Assembly (NCBI RefSeq): GCF_008304605.1
Contig: NZ_PIJY01000015.1
Location: 1 to 44,029, forward strand
Length of the DNA: 44,029 nt
Source: Oceanobacillus polygoni
GTDB taxonomy: Bacteria; Bacillota; Bacilli; Bacillales; Amphibacillaceae
Direction of reading: 5' to 3'
This document shows positions 8,934 through 15,691 of the stretch, piece by piece (the stretch's first letter is position 1; each line of letters opens with the position of its first letter). The notes under the pieces were generated by a model that made no database searches, was not told where the DNA came from, and saw nothing but the letters and a program-made list of their open reading frames with translations. The translations under genes were made by a program, and so were the position numbers.

Positions 8934-9313
8934 AAATCCCCCTTGCGTTCTTTCATAATTTGCCCTAGCATCTTCACTAATTCATTTTCCGTAACATGTA
9001 ATCGTTCTGCCTCCAAAGCAACCTCCTGAAGTAGTCCTTTTAATGTCTGGTTTTTTCGTTTATTCATAATGATTGTGAGTGCATTTTCGGTCACAAACTT
9101 CCCCAGACCTCGCTTCGTATACAGAATTCCTTCATCAGCGAGAAGATTTAATCCTTTGGCTGCTGTTGCTGGATTAATGGTAAATAATTCTGCAAGCTTA
9201 TATTGCGAATAAACTTTATCATCTTTTGTAAGGTTGCCGTTCAGTATTTCCGTTTCAATCCATTCAGAAATTTGAATATAGATTGGTTTGGAGCCATCCG
9301 CATTAAGAATCAA
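8930..9313 (-). CDS. GntR family transcriptional regulator, YtrA subfamily
   Basis: Short (127 aa) GntR regulator. An N-terminal winged helix (about residues 10-75: [58 protein letters not shown]) is followed by only about 45 residues. This is the compact dimerisation tail of the YtrA subfamily rather than a large effector domain. It is the first gene of the four-gene unit and is probably an autorepressor acting on the repeats at 9337-9369. Confidence 0.87.
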   Translation of the reverse strand: MILNADGSKPIYIQISEWIETEILNGNLTKDDKVYSQYKLAELFTINPATAAKGLNLLADEGILYTKRGLGKFVTENALTIIMNKRKNQTLKGLLQEVALEAERLHVTENELVKMLGQIMKERKGDL

Positions 9314-9336
9314 TCCTGCAAACCCCCTCTCTAAAC

Positions 9337-9387
9337 TAGTGCATTACTCATGTGACTTAGTATATTACTTAAATTAAATAATTACAA
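9337..9387 (-). promoter_or_regulatory. Promoter and direct-repeat operator of the GntR/ABC operon
   Basis: Minus-strand promoter: -35 TTGTAA (9382-9387), 17-bp spacer, -10 TATACT (9359-9364). Two copies of TAGTRYATTACT lie at 9337-9348 and 9358-9369, exactly 21 bp apart (two helical turns). Each has AGT...ACT dyad ends. The distal copy contains the -10 and the proximal copy covers the early transcribed region. This is the layout expected for a repressor site of the YtrA-type regulator; binding is inferred. Confidence 0.6.
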
Positions 9388-9497
9388 CATGGAATTTAAA
9401 GCAGTAACACTTTTCAGTATTATGGTAAAATTAGATTGAAAGAAATCTAATAAAATGTACTTCAGCTAAACAAATTAAATAAATAGGAGTAGTTTTC

Positions 9498-10055
9498 ATG
9501 AACATTGATATGAATGCCTTCCCGACACTTGAAACGAAACGGTTAAGATTACGAGAAATTGAAGAGAAAGACGCAGCTAGTATTTTGGAATACCTTTCAG
9601 ATCAAGAGGTAATGAAACACTATGGACTTGAACCTTTTCAAACACTAAAAGAAGTCTTTGATGAAATTTCATGGTATCAATCGACACTAAAACAAAAAAC
9701 AGGGATTAGATGGGGAATTACATTAAAAGAGGAAGATGTGGTTATTGGTAGTTGCGGTTTTCTTAATATCGCTTCACAGCATTCTCGAAGTGAAATTGGC
9801 TATGAATTACATAAAAATTACTGGGGTAAGGGAATTGCAAGTGAAGCGCTGGATGCTGTTATAGCATACGGATTTGAACAATTGAAGCTCCAACGAATTC
9901 AAGCCTTAATAGAGCCACCTAATATTGCTTCACTAAAGCTAGCAGAGAAACAGGGATTTATTAGAGAAGGATTACTAAGAAATTATGAATTTACTTGTGG
10001 GAAATTTGATGATATGTATATGTATTCCTTGCTGAGACAAGACTTGGAATTGTAA
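9498..10055 (+). CDS. GNAT family N-acetyltransferase (RimJ/RimL type)
   Basis: 185-aa acetyl-CoA-dependent N-acetyltransferase. The N terminus TLETKRLRLREIEEKDA is typical of the RimJ/RimL branch. The acetyl-CoA loop appears in IGYELHKNYWGKGIASEAL, and IEPPNIASLKLAEKQGFIREG is the C-terminal motif. Members acetylate ribosomal protein N termini, other amines or drugs, so the substrate is unknown. ATG start with TAGGAG about 9 nt upstream. Monocistronic, with a terminator directly after. Confidence 0.85.
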   Translation: MNIDMNAFPTLETKRLRLREIEEKDAASILEYLSDQEVMKHYGLEPFQTLKEVFDEISWYQSTLKQKTGIRWGITLKEEDVVIGSCGFLNIASQHSRSEIGYELHKNYWGKGIASEALDAVIAYGFEQLKLQRIQALIEPPNIASLKLAEKQGFIREGLLRNYEFTCGKFDDMYMYSLLRQDLEL

Positions 10056-10090
10056 AAAAGCAGAATGGCTACTAACCATTCTGCTTCTTT
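10056..10090. terminator. Terminator between the GNAT and HAAS genes
   Basis: AAGCAGAATGG pairs with CCATTCTGCTT, followed by CTTT on the plus strand and an A/T-rich flank on the other. It serves the converging genes ending at 10055 and 10107. Confidence 0.85.
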
Positions 10091-10106
10091 AGAACATACA
10101 GTTCCC

Positions 10107-11108
10107 TTATTTTTTCCGCGCTCGAATAAATCCATCTACCGCATCCCAAATTAATCCAATGACGAGCAATACGAAAATCCAAAATGTAGATTGTTCCCAG
10201 ATTTTCTGTCCGACTTCATATCCCTCGCTGCCAGCTGTGACAACACCAGCCTGGGCTAACTCATTCATAAAATCAGGATTCCAGAAGGTTGGTCCATTAA
10301 CCATAAGCAAAATGACAGCCATAGAGATTGCATTCAATATCAACGTATACCCTGCTAGCTTATATGTCCATTTTCCAGAGACGAGCTTCAGACATTCTTT
10401 GATAATGCCAAAGCCAAATATAAGCAGGATAAACAATAAATACATACCATATGTTCTTTCATTTAGAAATGGAACAACTCCTGAAAAGCCATCGTTAAAT
10501 ACCCATACACCAAAATAGTCACTTGAAAATGCTAGTATGACGATAAATACAGCATAGAATATAATTCCGGCAATCGATTCTCCACGTTTAATTTGTCGTT
10601 TTTCATCTGGAATAGGAGCTAAATCAGCTGGGCTCCACTCCGCATCGATCTGGATATCCTTCATCTTGTATGCACCTAGATACTCCGGCAGTGCAAATCC
10701 GAATGTCGTCCAAGCAAAAGCCATCGGAATTCCGGTTACGGTCGATACAATTAAATCAACAAAATGATCGAGTATCAAAACAGGATCGAGTATGGTTTGC
10801 ACCACGAATATCACGCCTAATATTGAGGCAACTGTTACAAGTACAATTTTCAAGACAATCAAATATGAATCAAAAAGCTCTGGTCCAATTAGATATTTTT
10901 TTGCGCCACGGTATTTATCTGCCAATTTCCTTGGGGTTCCTAATTCCAGTAGAACCTCTTCCACATCTTTATCGCTAATGTCTCTACTTCCAACACGTTC
11001 CTCGAGCATATCTTCAATTAAACCACGCAGTTCTTTCGCAATATCTTCCCTTTGTTCCTGCCGTATTTTTTGCGTAACCGCATAGATATATCGCTCAATC
11101 AGCTCCAT
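10107..11108 (-). CDS. HAAS-domain membrane protein paired with PadR
   Basis: About 333 aa. The N-terminal ~75 residues (ELIERYIYAVTQKIRQEQREDIAKELRGLIEDML...EVLLELGTPRKLADKYRG) form the helical HAAS/DUF1700-type cytoplasmic domain commonly encoded next to PadR regulators. About six transmembrane helices follow. Start at the ATG at 11108, with AAAGGAG 9 nt upstream, overlapping the padR end by 14 bp. Known partners of this kind are PadR-controlled membrane proteins of unclear function, some linked to envelope stress. Confidence 0.78.
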   Translation of the reverse strand: MELIERYIYAVTQKIRQEQREDIAKELRGLIEDMLEERVGSRDISDKDVEEVLLELGTPRKLADKYRGAKKYLIGPELFDSYLIVLKIVLVTVASILGVIFVVQTILDPVLILDHFVDLIVSTVTGIPMAFAWTTFGFALPEYLGAYKMKDIQIDAEWSPADLAPIPDEKRQIKRGESIAGIIFYAVFIVILAFSSDYFGVWVFNDGFSGVVPFLNERTYGMYLLFILLIFGFGIIKECLKLVSGKWTYKLAGYTLILNAISMAVILLMVNGPTFWNPDFMNELAQAGVVTAGSEGYEVGQKIWEQSTFWIFVLLVIGLIWDAVDGFIRARKK

Positions 11109-11457
11109 TCTCATCATCTCCTTTATTTTCAATTACATGATTTAAGCTTTCCACAATACTTTTCCATTCAACGACAAGCAAATCATATACACTTTTTCCT
11201 GTTTCACTTAACAAATAGTACTTACGCGGTCGAGCTTCATTCGTATCCCATTTACTATCAAGCAATCCCTGTTTTTCTAGTCTTCTAAGCAATGGATATA
11301 ATGTCCCTGGTTCGACCTGAATTCCTTTCTCTGCCAGCATTGTAACGAGGGAGTATCCATATTGGGGATTAGACAACTGACTTAACACCCCAATCGTAAT
11401 CGTTCCCCGACGCAATTCCTGCATTAATTTATCTAAGTGCTCATTTTCATCGCTCAT
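11095..11457 (-). CDS. PadR family transcriptional regulator
   Basis: Winged-helix repressor of about 120 aa with the PadR signature (ELRRGTITIGVLSQL, YGYSLVTML, GTLYPLLRRLEKQGLL, RPRKYYLLSETGK). The ATG at 11457 is preferred over the one at 11478 because AGGAG lies 8 nt upstream of it. Translationally coupled to the HAAS membrane protein. The promoter contains a perfect palindrome between -35 and -10, so autorepression is expected. Confidence 0.9.
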   Translation of the reverse strand: MSDENEHLDKLMQELRRGTITIGVLSQLSNPQYGYSLVTMLAEKGIQVEPGTLYPLLRRLEKQGLLDSKWDTNEARPRKYYLLSETGKSVYDLLVVEWKSIVESLNHVIENKGDDENGAD

Positions 11458-11476
11458 GTTATCAACTCCTAAAATC

Positions 11477-11506
11477 ATTATAGTGTATGACGCACACTAT
11501 TGTAAA
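11477..11506 (-). promoter_or_regulatory. padR promoter with palindromic operator
   Basis: Minus-strand -35 TTTACA (11501-11506), 18-bp spacer, -10 TATAAT (11477-11482). The spacer is largely filled by a perfect inverted repeat ATAGTGT-N7-ACACTAT (11480-11500). It resembles PadR-type operators and would block RNA polymerase. Confidence 0.7.
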
Positions 11507-11541
11507 GTGCATATTAATATAAATTTTAAATTGTATTTCAG

Positions 11542-11570
11542 TTGACAAATATAGGTTATCCGATTATTAT
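11542..11570 (+). promoter_or_regulatory. Sigma-A promoter of yqxD
   Basis: TTGACA (11542-11547), 17-bp spacer, TATTAT (11565-11570), about 25 bp before the start codon. It is divergent from the padR promoter. Confidence 0.75.
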
Positions 11571-11595
11571 CACAATCAATTAAGGAGCGAAGAAA

Positions 11596-12048
11596 ATGAA
11601 AATATATGTTGATGCAGATGCATGCCCAGTAAAAGATGTCATTATAAAGGAAGCTGGTATGTTTAAGATCCCAGTGATTTTAGTTACAAGCCTGTCGCAT
11701 TTTTCCCATGCAGAAAATCCCGCAGGTGTAGAAACCGTTTATGTTGATTCAGGTGCAGAGGCAGCTGACTACCGCATTATGAAACTTGCAGAAAACGGCG
11801 ACTTCATCGTCACACAGGACTACGGACTAGCATCACTTGGTCTTGCGAAAGGGTGTATGGTAATGCACCATAAAGGATTTATCTATACGAATGACAATAT
11901 TGATCAACTCCTGCAAACAAGATACTTGAGTGCAATGGCGAGAAAAAGCGGACAGCGTACAAAAGGGCCCAAAGCTTTTACAAATGAGGATAGAGAGAAG
12001 TTTAGGGAGATTTTCAAACAAAAGTTGGAGGAATTTTATGACGGATAA
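11596..12048 (+). CDS. yqxD: YaiI/YqxD family protein (DUF188, PIN-like)
   Basis: 150-aa cytoplasmic protein of the UPF0178/DUF188 family. It opens with [14 protein letters not shown], the acidic metal-binding motif of a PIN-like nuclease fold, followed by [24 protein letters not shown] and [16 protein letters not shown]. Full length. The family has no firmly established activity. AAGGAGCGA lies upstream of the ATG. In many Bacillaceae this gene sits near dnaG/rpoD, but here it does not. Confidence 0.88.
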   Translation: MKIYVDADACPVKDVIIKEAGMFKIPVILVTSLSHFSHAENPAGVETVYVDSGAEAADYRIMKLAENGDFIVTQDYGLASLGLAKGCMVMHHKGFIYTNDNIDQLLQTRYLSAMARKSGQRTKGPKAFTNEDREKFREIFKQKLEEFYDG

Positions 12049-12069
12049 TTACATTAGCTTCTGAACATG

Positions 12070-12107
12070 AAAAATCCCCGCCAGTATAACCTAGCGGGGG
12101 CATTTCC
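12070..12107 (-). terminator. Terminator of the hflX-mph operon
   Basis: On the minus strand CCCCGC and GCGGGG pair around a ~12-nt loop and run into ATTTTT, just after the mph stop codon. Confidence 0.75.
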
Positions 12108-12117
12108 TTATTTCCTT

Positions 12118-13023
12118 TTATTCAGCGCCTACTCCGAGCGACTGCTTCGCCATTTCCATCATATCGTCTAGACCTGATTTCTCTGCAAACTCAGCGATAC
12201 CAACTGGATATGCTGCTTGAAGCTCGACCACATGTTCAAACAAATTTGGCCAAACCTTTCCTCCAGCTCTTTCGTATGCATCAATTAATTGTTTGAGCGA
12301 ATCCTCGCCAAATGCCATTAAATGAGATACAAAATCAGCTGCTGGATCATCCACTTTAGCTTCCGTCCAATCAATAAATCCAGTTACACGAGCATTTTCA
12401 TCAATTAAAATATGTCCAGGGTGCAAATCGCCATGGATAAAGACTGTTTGCTGTGGCCACATGGATTCATTCGCAAGCCACTTTTGCCAACGGTCCCAAA
12501 GCGGTTGACTCACTCCAAACGTTGCCTTTACTTTTTCCATTCTCTCACGCATTACATCTCTCATTTCTACAGCAGTTTGCACCGTTAAACCTGCTTCTTT
12601 AACCTTTTCATGATTTATTTGATGCAACTCAGCCATAGCCTTCCCTAATGTGTCTACGTAAGCCTCGGGCAGATTTTTTTCATCAATCTCCCATACATAT
12701 GCTTTCTTTTCAGGATCAATCGTTCCTGCAGGGATTCCAATTAAAAGTTTATAAGCAATTAATTCATCGGAAAATATCTCCCATTTCGGCGCTTGAAAGG
12801 AAATCTCAGGCACTACTAAATCTAGTATTCGCTTTTCTTGTTTTGCAGATGGGATAACATCGCTACGTCTTGGAAAGCGTAATACCCAATGGTCCCCCTT
12901 TTCATCTGTTGCGAATACCACCTGAAAGTCAAGGCCCGATTCATTGTACTTTAAAGAGTCCAGCGTAATATAAAGTCCATGCTCTTTTGCTTTAACAACT
13001 ACTTGTGTGTTTGATAATGTCAT
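12118..13023 (-). CDS. mph: Macrolide 2'-phosphotransferase family protein (Mph)
   Basis: Cytoplasmic kinase of the aminoglycoside/macrolide phosphotransferase fold. It likely inactivates macrolides by phosphorylating the 2'-OH of the desosamine with GTP or ATP. Key motifs: N-lobe LRFPRRSDV, catalytic loop HGDLHPGHILID (Brenner motif with the catalytic Asp) and metal-binding GFIDWTEA. The HGDLHPGH...IDWTEAKV...DPAADF layout is specific to Mph enzymes, including the chromosomal Bacillus types (YcbJ/Mph(K), BmpH), rather than to APH(3'). About 301 aa. ATG at 13023 preferred, with AAGTGGTGA as RBS. It follows hflX by 31 bp, so both are probably transcribed from the macrolide-leader promoter. Drug specificity needs testing. 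Confidence 0.85.
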   Translation of the reverse strand: MTLSNTQVVVKAKEHGLYITLDSLKYNESGLDFQVVFATDEKGDHWVLRFPRRSDVIPSAKQEKRILDLVVPEISFQAPKWEIFSDELIAYKLLIGIPAGTIDPEKKAYVWEIDEKNLPEAYVDTLGKAMAELHQINHEKVKEAGLTVQTAVEMRDVMRERMEKVKATFGVSQPLWDRWQKWLANESMWPQQTVFIHGDLHPGHILIDENARVTGFIDWTEAKVDDPAADFVSHLMAFGEDSLKQLIDAYERAGGKVWPNLFEHVVELQAAYPVGIAEFAEKSGLDDMMEMAKQSLGVGAE

Positions 13024-13054
13024 GTAATTCACCACTTTCTCATGTTAATGCTTA

Positions 13055-14320
13055 CTATTTATCCTCGATGATTTGATATTGCTTAAATCTTTCTGCATCT
13101 GAAGGCTTACATTCTACACGTAACCGAGTTCCATTCTCTTCAAACGCTTCTTCAAGAATGTTAGCTTGCTCATTAAGATAGGACACAACCTGCCCCTCTT
13201 GATAAGGTATTAACAGTTCACAAATCACATAGTCTTTAAAAATATTTGCCTTAATCAACTCGAGTAATTCACGAATACCGATACGCTTTTTAGCAGACAA
13301 GTAAATGTGATTGTTATCAACTACAGGATAACTCATTTCCATTTGATCGGCTTTATTATAGGCATAGAGCATCGGTATATCTGTCGCTCCAATTGCAGCT
13401 AAAATTTCATTCGTTAGCCTGCGATGCTCTTGATAATTCGGATTCGATACATCCAATACATGGATCAGAAGATCTGCTTCGATAACCTCTTCCAATGTAG
13501 AGCGAAATGCTTTTACAAGGTGATGTGGGAGCTTATTAATAAATCCAACCGTATCCGTTAGAAGAAAGGTTTGATTCGTTTCCAGCTCAACCTTTCGCAC
13601 CGAAGTTTCCAGCGTTGCAAAGAGCATATCTTTTTCAAATACTTGTTTATCTATTCCCGATTGAAAAAAATCTAATACACCATTCATCATCGTAGATTTC
13701 CCTGCATTTGTATAACCAACGAGAGAAACGACAGGTACATCATTTTTTTCACGTTGCTTCCGCTGTGTTTTCCGTTGATTGACGAGATTTTCCAACTCGC
13801 GATTTAATTTAGCAATCTGCTCTTCAATTTTACGACGGTCCGTCTCAAGCTTTGTTTCACCAGACCCTCTATTAATCAGACCAGATCCACCGCCTTGACG
13901 ACCAAGTGATTCACGGCTGCCAATTAATCGTGGCAGCATATATTTAAGCCGAGCTACTTCTACTTGAAGCTTCGATTCCCTCGTTTTAGCCCGATTCGCA
14001 AAGATTTCCAGAATGAGCATCGTGCGGTCCACGACTTGACATTCCGTTGCTTCTTCAATATTACGGATTTGGGAAGGAGATAATTCATCATCAAAGATAA
14101 TCATATCGGCTTCTTCCGCTTCAACTATTTCCTTCAATTCATCTATTTTACCTGTACCAAGATAGTAGCCTTGGTTGATTCGATTCAAATTCTGCTTCAG
14201 TTCCCCAACAGCTTCAATTTGACAGGCTTCCGCTAAATTCCCCAATTCTTCCATGGAATAAGCAAATTCTTCTTCCTGCTTAGACGTATTAACGCCAACT
14301 AATATTGCTTTTTTATTCAT
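13055..14320 (-). CDS. hflX: GTPase HflX, ribosome-splitting factor
   Basis: 421-aa Obg-HflX GTPase. The N-terminal ~130 residues are the HflX nucleotide-binding-like domain (GYYLGTGKIDEL, IIFDDELSPSQIRN). The linker contains GGGSGLINRGSGETKLETDRR and a coiled coil. The G domain follows: G1 GYTNAGKST (residues 202-210), G3 DTVGF, G4 NKAD. HflX splits stalled or stressed 70S ribosomes. In Listeria an antibiotic-inducible homologue (HflXr) gives macrolide/lincosamide resistance, and this copy is plausibly of that type because it shares an operon with mph and follows a macrolide-type leader peptide. ATG with GGAGG 7 nt upstream. Confidence 0.93.
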   Translation of the reverse strand: MNKKAILVGVNTSKQEEEFAYSMEELGNLAEACQIEAVGELKQNLNRINQGYYLGTGKIDELKEIVEAEEADMIIFDDELSPSQIRNIEEATECQVVDRTMLILEIFANRAKTRESKLQVEVARLKYMLPRLIGSRESLGRQGGGSGLINRGSGETKLETDRRKIEEQIAKLNRELENLVNQRKTQRKQREKNDVPVVSLVGYTNAGKSTMMNGVLDFFQSGIDKQVFEKDMLFATLETSVRKVELETNQTFLLTDTVGFINKLPHHLVKAFRSTLEEVIEADLLIHVLDVSNPNYQEHRRLTNEILAAIGATDIPMLYAYNKADQMEMSYPVVDNNHIYLSAKKRIGIRELLELIKANIFKDYVICELLIPYQEGQVVSYLNEQANILEEAFEENGTRLRVECKPSDAERFKQYQIIEDK

Positions 14321-14341
14321 TTAATTTCCTCCAATTTTAAT

Positions 14342-14367
14342 AAAGCACAGACTTCTGCCTGTGCTTT
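14342..14367 (-). terminator. Second hairpin just before the hflX RBS
   Basis: AAAGCACAG-N8-CTGTGCTTT, a perfect 9-bp stem followed by an A/T-rich stretch and then the hflX RBS. Its 5' arm can instead pair with 14520-14529. It may act as a terminator or as a spacer structure. Confidence 0.5.
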
Positions 14368-14423
14368 GTAAAGGGATATACAGTTGTCTTTATCACTAAA
14401 GGCAACCTCATTTTTTAGACAAC

Positions 14424-14452
14424 AAAAAGAAGGTAGACTACTCCCCTTCTTT
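14424..14452 (-). terminator. Intrinsic terminator inside the hflX leader
   Basis: AAAGAAGG pairs perfectly with CCTTCTTT around an 11-nt loop, followed by TTTTTGTTG in the direction of hflX. Its position between the leader peptide and hflX, with no gene ending nearby, marks it as an attenuator. Confidence 0.75.
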
Positions 14453-14544
14453 CTGCATAAAAAACCGTATATAAAAGTTTTCCTTACGAAAAGGCAGACC
14501 AATCCCATTTACTCTGCGACACAGGCAGAGCTGAACATATTCAA

Positions 14545-14586
14545 TTAATTGTTCAATCCTTGGATTCGAAGTCTGATAGTTGCCAC
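14545..14586 (-). CDS. RLR-type macrolide leader peptide of hflX-mph
   Basis: A 13-codon ORF, GTG start, reading VATIRLRIQGLNN (initiator is Met in practice), with a perfect GGAGG exactly 8 nt upstream and a TAA stop. The Arg-Leu-Arg motif at residues 5-7 and the Leu-Asn near the C terminus align with the ErmD leader peptide (MTHSMRLRFPTLNQ), a known peptide at whose RLR motif macrolide-bound ribosomes stall. The position before a terminator and a macrolide resistance operon supports a drug-sensing role. Function is inferred; the ORF, RBS and motif are directly visible. Confidence 0.8.
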   Translation of the reverse strand: MATIRLRIQGLNN

Positions 14587-14716
14587 AAGGAAAACCTCCA
14601 TTTCTGTTTATAGTACCATCACTCTAACATAAATATGTCAATCAAACAAGATGTATTCCTTTGTGAAGAGCCCAATTCGGTTTTAGAGATGATTGTCTTT
14701 TGGACTTGATTGCAGA

Positions 14717-14828
14717 CGGGGTGCGCGCTTTGATGATGGGTCTAATCGGCTTGGATAACTAAGGAGCGCACTCCAACCACAGGCCTGATCGTTTGGATGG
14801 CCAAGATGCAACAAAAGCGCGCTCGCCG
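14717..14828. repeat. GC-rich inverted-repeat element in the intergenic region
   Basis: The gap between the hflX leader promoter and the next gene holds a ~110-bp block clearly richer in GC than its surroundings. It is bounded by imperfect inverted repeats: GGGGTGCGCGCTTTG at the left and CAAAAGCGCGCTCGCC at the right. A short GGAG-CGCA-CTCC hairpin lies in the middle (14763-14774). No ORF. It could be a small dispersed repeat or MITE-like element; copy number cannot be judged from one window. Nothing else is recognised between 14642 and 15009. Confidence 0.4.
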
Positions 14829-15015
14829 CATTAGGTTAGAGTAAATACGTCTTCAGACCTAGGATGAAATATTACTCAGGTTGCTTATTAGATTACCTAT
14901 TCTCGATTACTATTAAGAAAGATTAATCATAAAAAGTGAAACCTATGTCCATCTTACTTCGTCTATAAGGTGGCAGCATTTGAATGTTTCATGATGAGTT
15001 TAGGGGCGATTGTTA

Positions 15016-15597
15016 TTGAATGAAAAAAAGTTATATATACTTTTAACGGATACAGGAACCGTTTTTACTAGATTAATAAAATCATATACAAAAAGACCAT
15101 ATAATCACGCTTCCATTTCCTTTGATCCACAGTTAGTGAATGCCTATAGTTTCGGCAGAAAAAAACCTCGAAACCCTTTCATTGGTGGATTTGTCCAGGA
15201 AAATATGCGGTCTGGACTATTCAAGCATGCGAGCGCAGCTATTTATAGCTGTACCGTCAATGAAGCTCAGCTTCAAAAAATCAATGCATATTTGGAAAAG
15301 ATAGAAGCAGAGAAAGAACAATATCGCTATAATTTCTTAGGTCTGTTTGGAGTTATTTTAAACAAGCCAATTAAAAGAGAAAAAGCTTTCTTTTGTTCGC
15401 AATTTGTTGCATCCGTTCTAAAGGAGTGTGACATTGTAGACTTTCCGAAGCCGTTATCTTTAATAACACCTCATGACATTCAAGAATCAGGCAACTTTCA
15501 GCTCGTATACAGAGGAAAACTAGCCGATTTTTATGCAGATGGAAATCATATAGATATCATGGAACCTTCGTTTAACATGGTTCCACTAAAAATATAA
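15016..15597 (+). CDS. Hypothetical protein with permuted papain-like (YiiX/NlpC-P60-type) features
   Basis: About 193 aa, soluble, no signal peptide. A conserved His in PYNHASISFD near the N terminus and a Cys in AFFCSQFVASVL about two thirds along match the His-then-Cys order of circularly permuted NlpC/P60-like proteins (YiiX/DUF830 and relatives). Members are putative cysteine hydrolases of amide or lipid substrates. Start chosen at the TTG at 15016, with AGGGG 9 nt upstream; an in-frame TTG at 15010 is too close to that RBS. Single gene ending near a strong terminator. Function not established. Confidence 0.7.
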   Translation: MNEKKLYILLTDTGTVFTRLIKSYTKRPYNHASISFDPQLVNAYSFGRKKPRNPFIGGFVQENMRSGLFKHASAAIYSCTVNEAQLQKINAYLEKIEAEKEQYRYNFLGLFGVILNKPIKREKAFFCSQFVASVLKECDIVDFPKPLSLITPHDIQESGNFQLVYRGKLADFYADGNHIDIMEPSFNMVPLKI

Positions 15598-15645
15598 TTT
15601 ACGCTTCCCTTTACTAGGTTGATTAGCAATCTTATAATCTAACAC

Positions 15646-15691
15646 AAAAAACACCCAAAACAGATCACCTCACACTGTTTTGGGTGTTTTT
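15646..15691. terminator. Bidirectional terminator
   Basis: AAAAACACCCAAAACAG pairs perfectly with CTGTTTTGGGTGTTTTT (17 bp). It lies between the converging genes ending at 15597 and 15691. Confidence 0.92.

Larger units (their letters stand above)
14321..14641 (-). promoter_or_regulatory. Transcription-attenuation leader of the hflX-mph operon
   Basis: A ~300-nt untranslated leader. A -35 TTGACA lies at 14636-14641; the -10 is less clear (TGGTAC or TACTAT near 14613-14620). In RNA order it holds a mini-ORF with strong RBS (14599-14545), a CTCTGC/GCAGAG hairpin (14511-14530), a terminator hairpin (14452-14424), a second 9-bp hairpin (14367-14342), then the hflX RBS. Two long-range pairings compete with the local hairpins. 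TCTGCCTGTG (14529-14520) is perfectly complementary to CACAGGCAGA (14363-14354). GTTTTCCTT between the leader RBS and its start (14595-14587) is complementary to AAGGAAAAC (14485-14477). This is the architecture of a ribosome-stalling attenuator. Confidence 0.75.

Noticed and set aside
12118-13023. Aminoglycoside 3'-phosphotransferase assignment
   Set aside because: The HGDLHPGH...IDWTEAKV wording is characteristic of macrolide kinases rather than APH(3').
14317-14508. 63-codon frame ending at the hflX start
   Set aside because: Overlaps both attenuator hairpins, has no RBS and reads as cysteine-rich noise.
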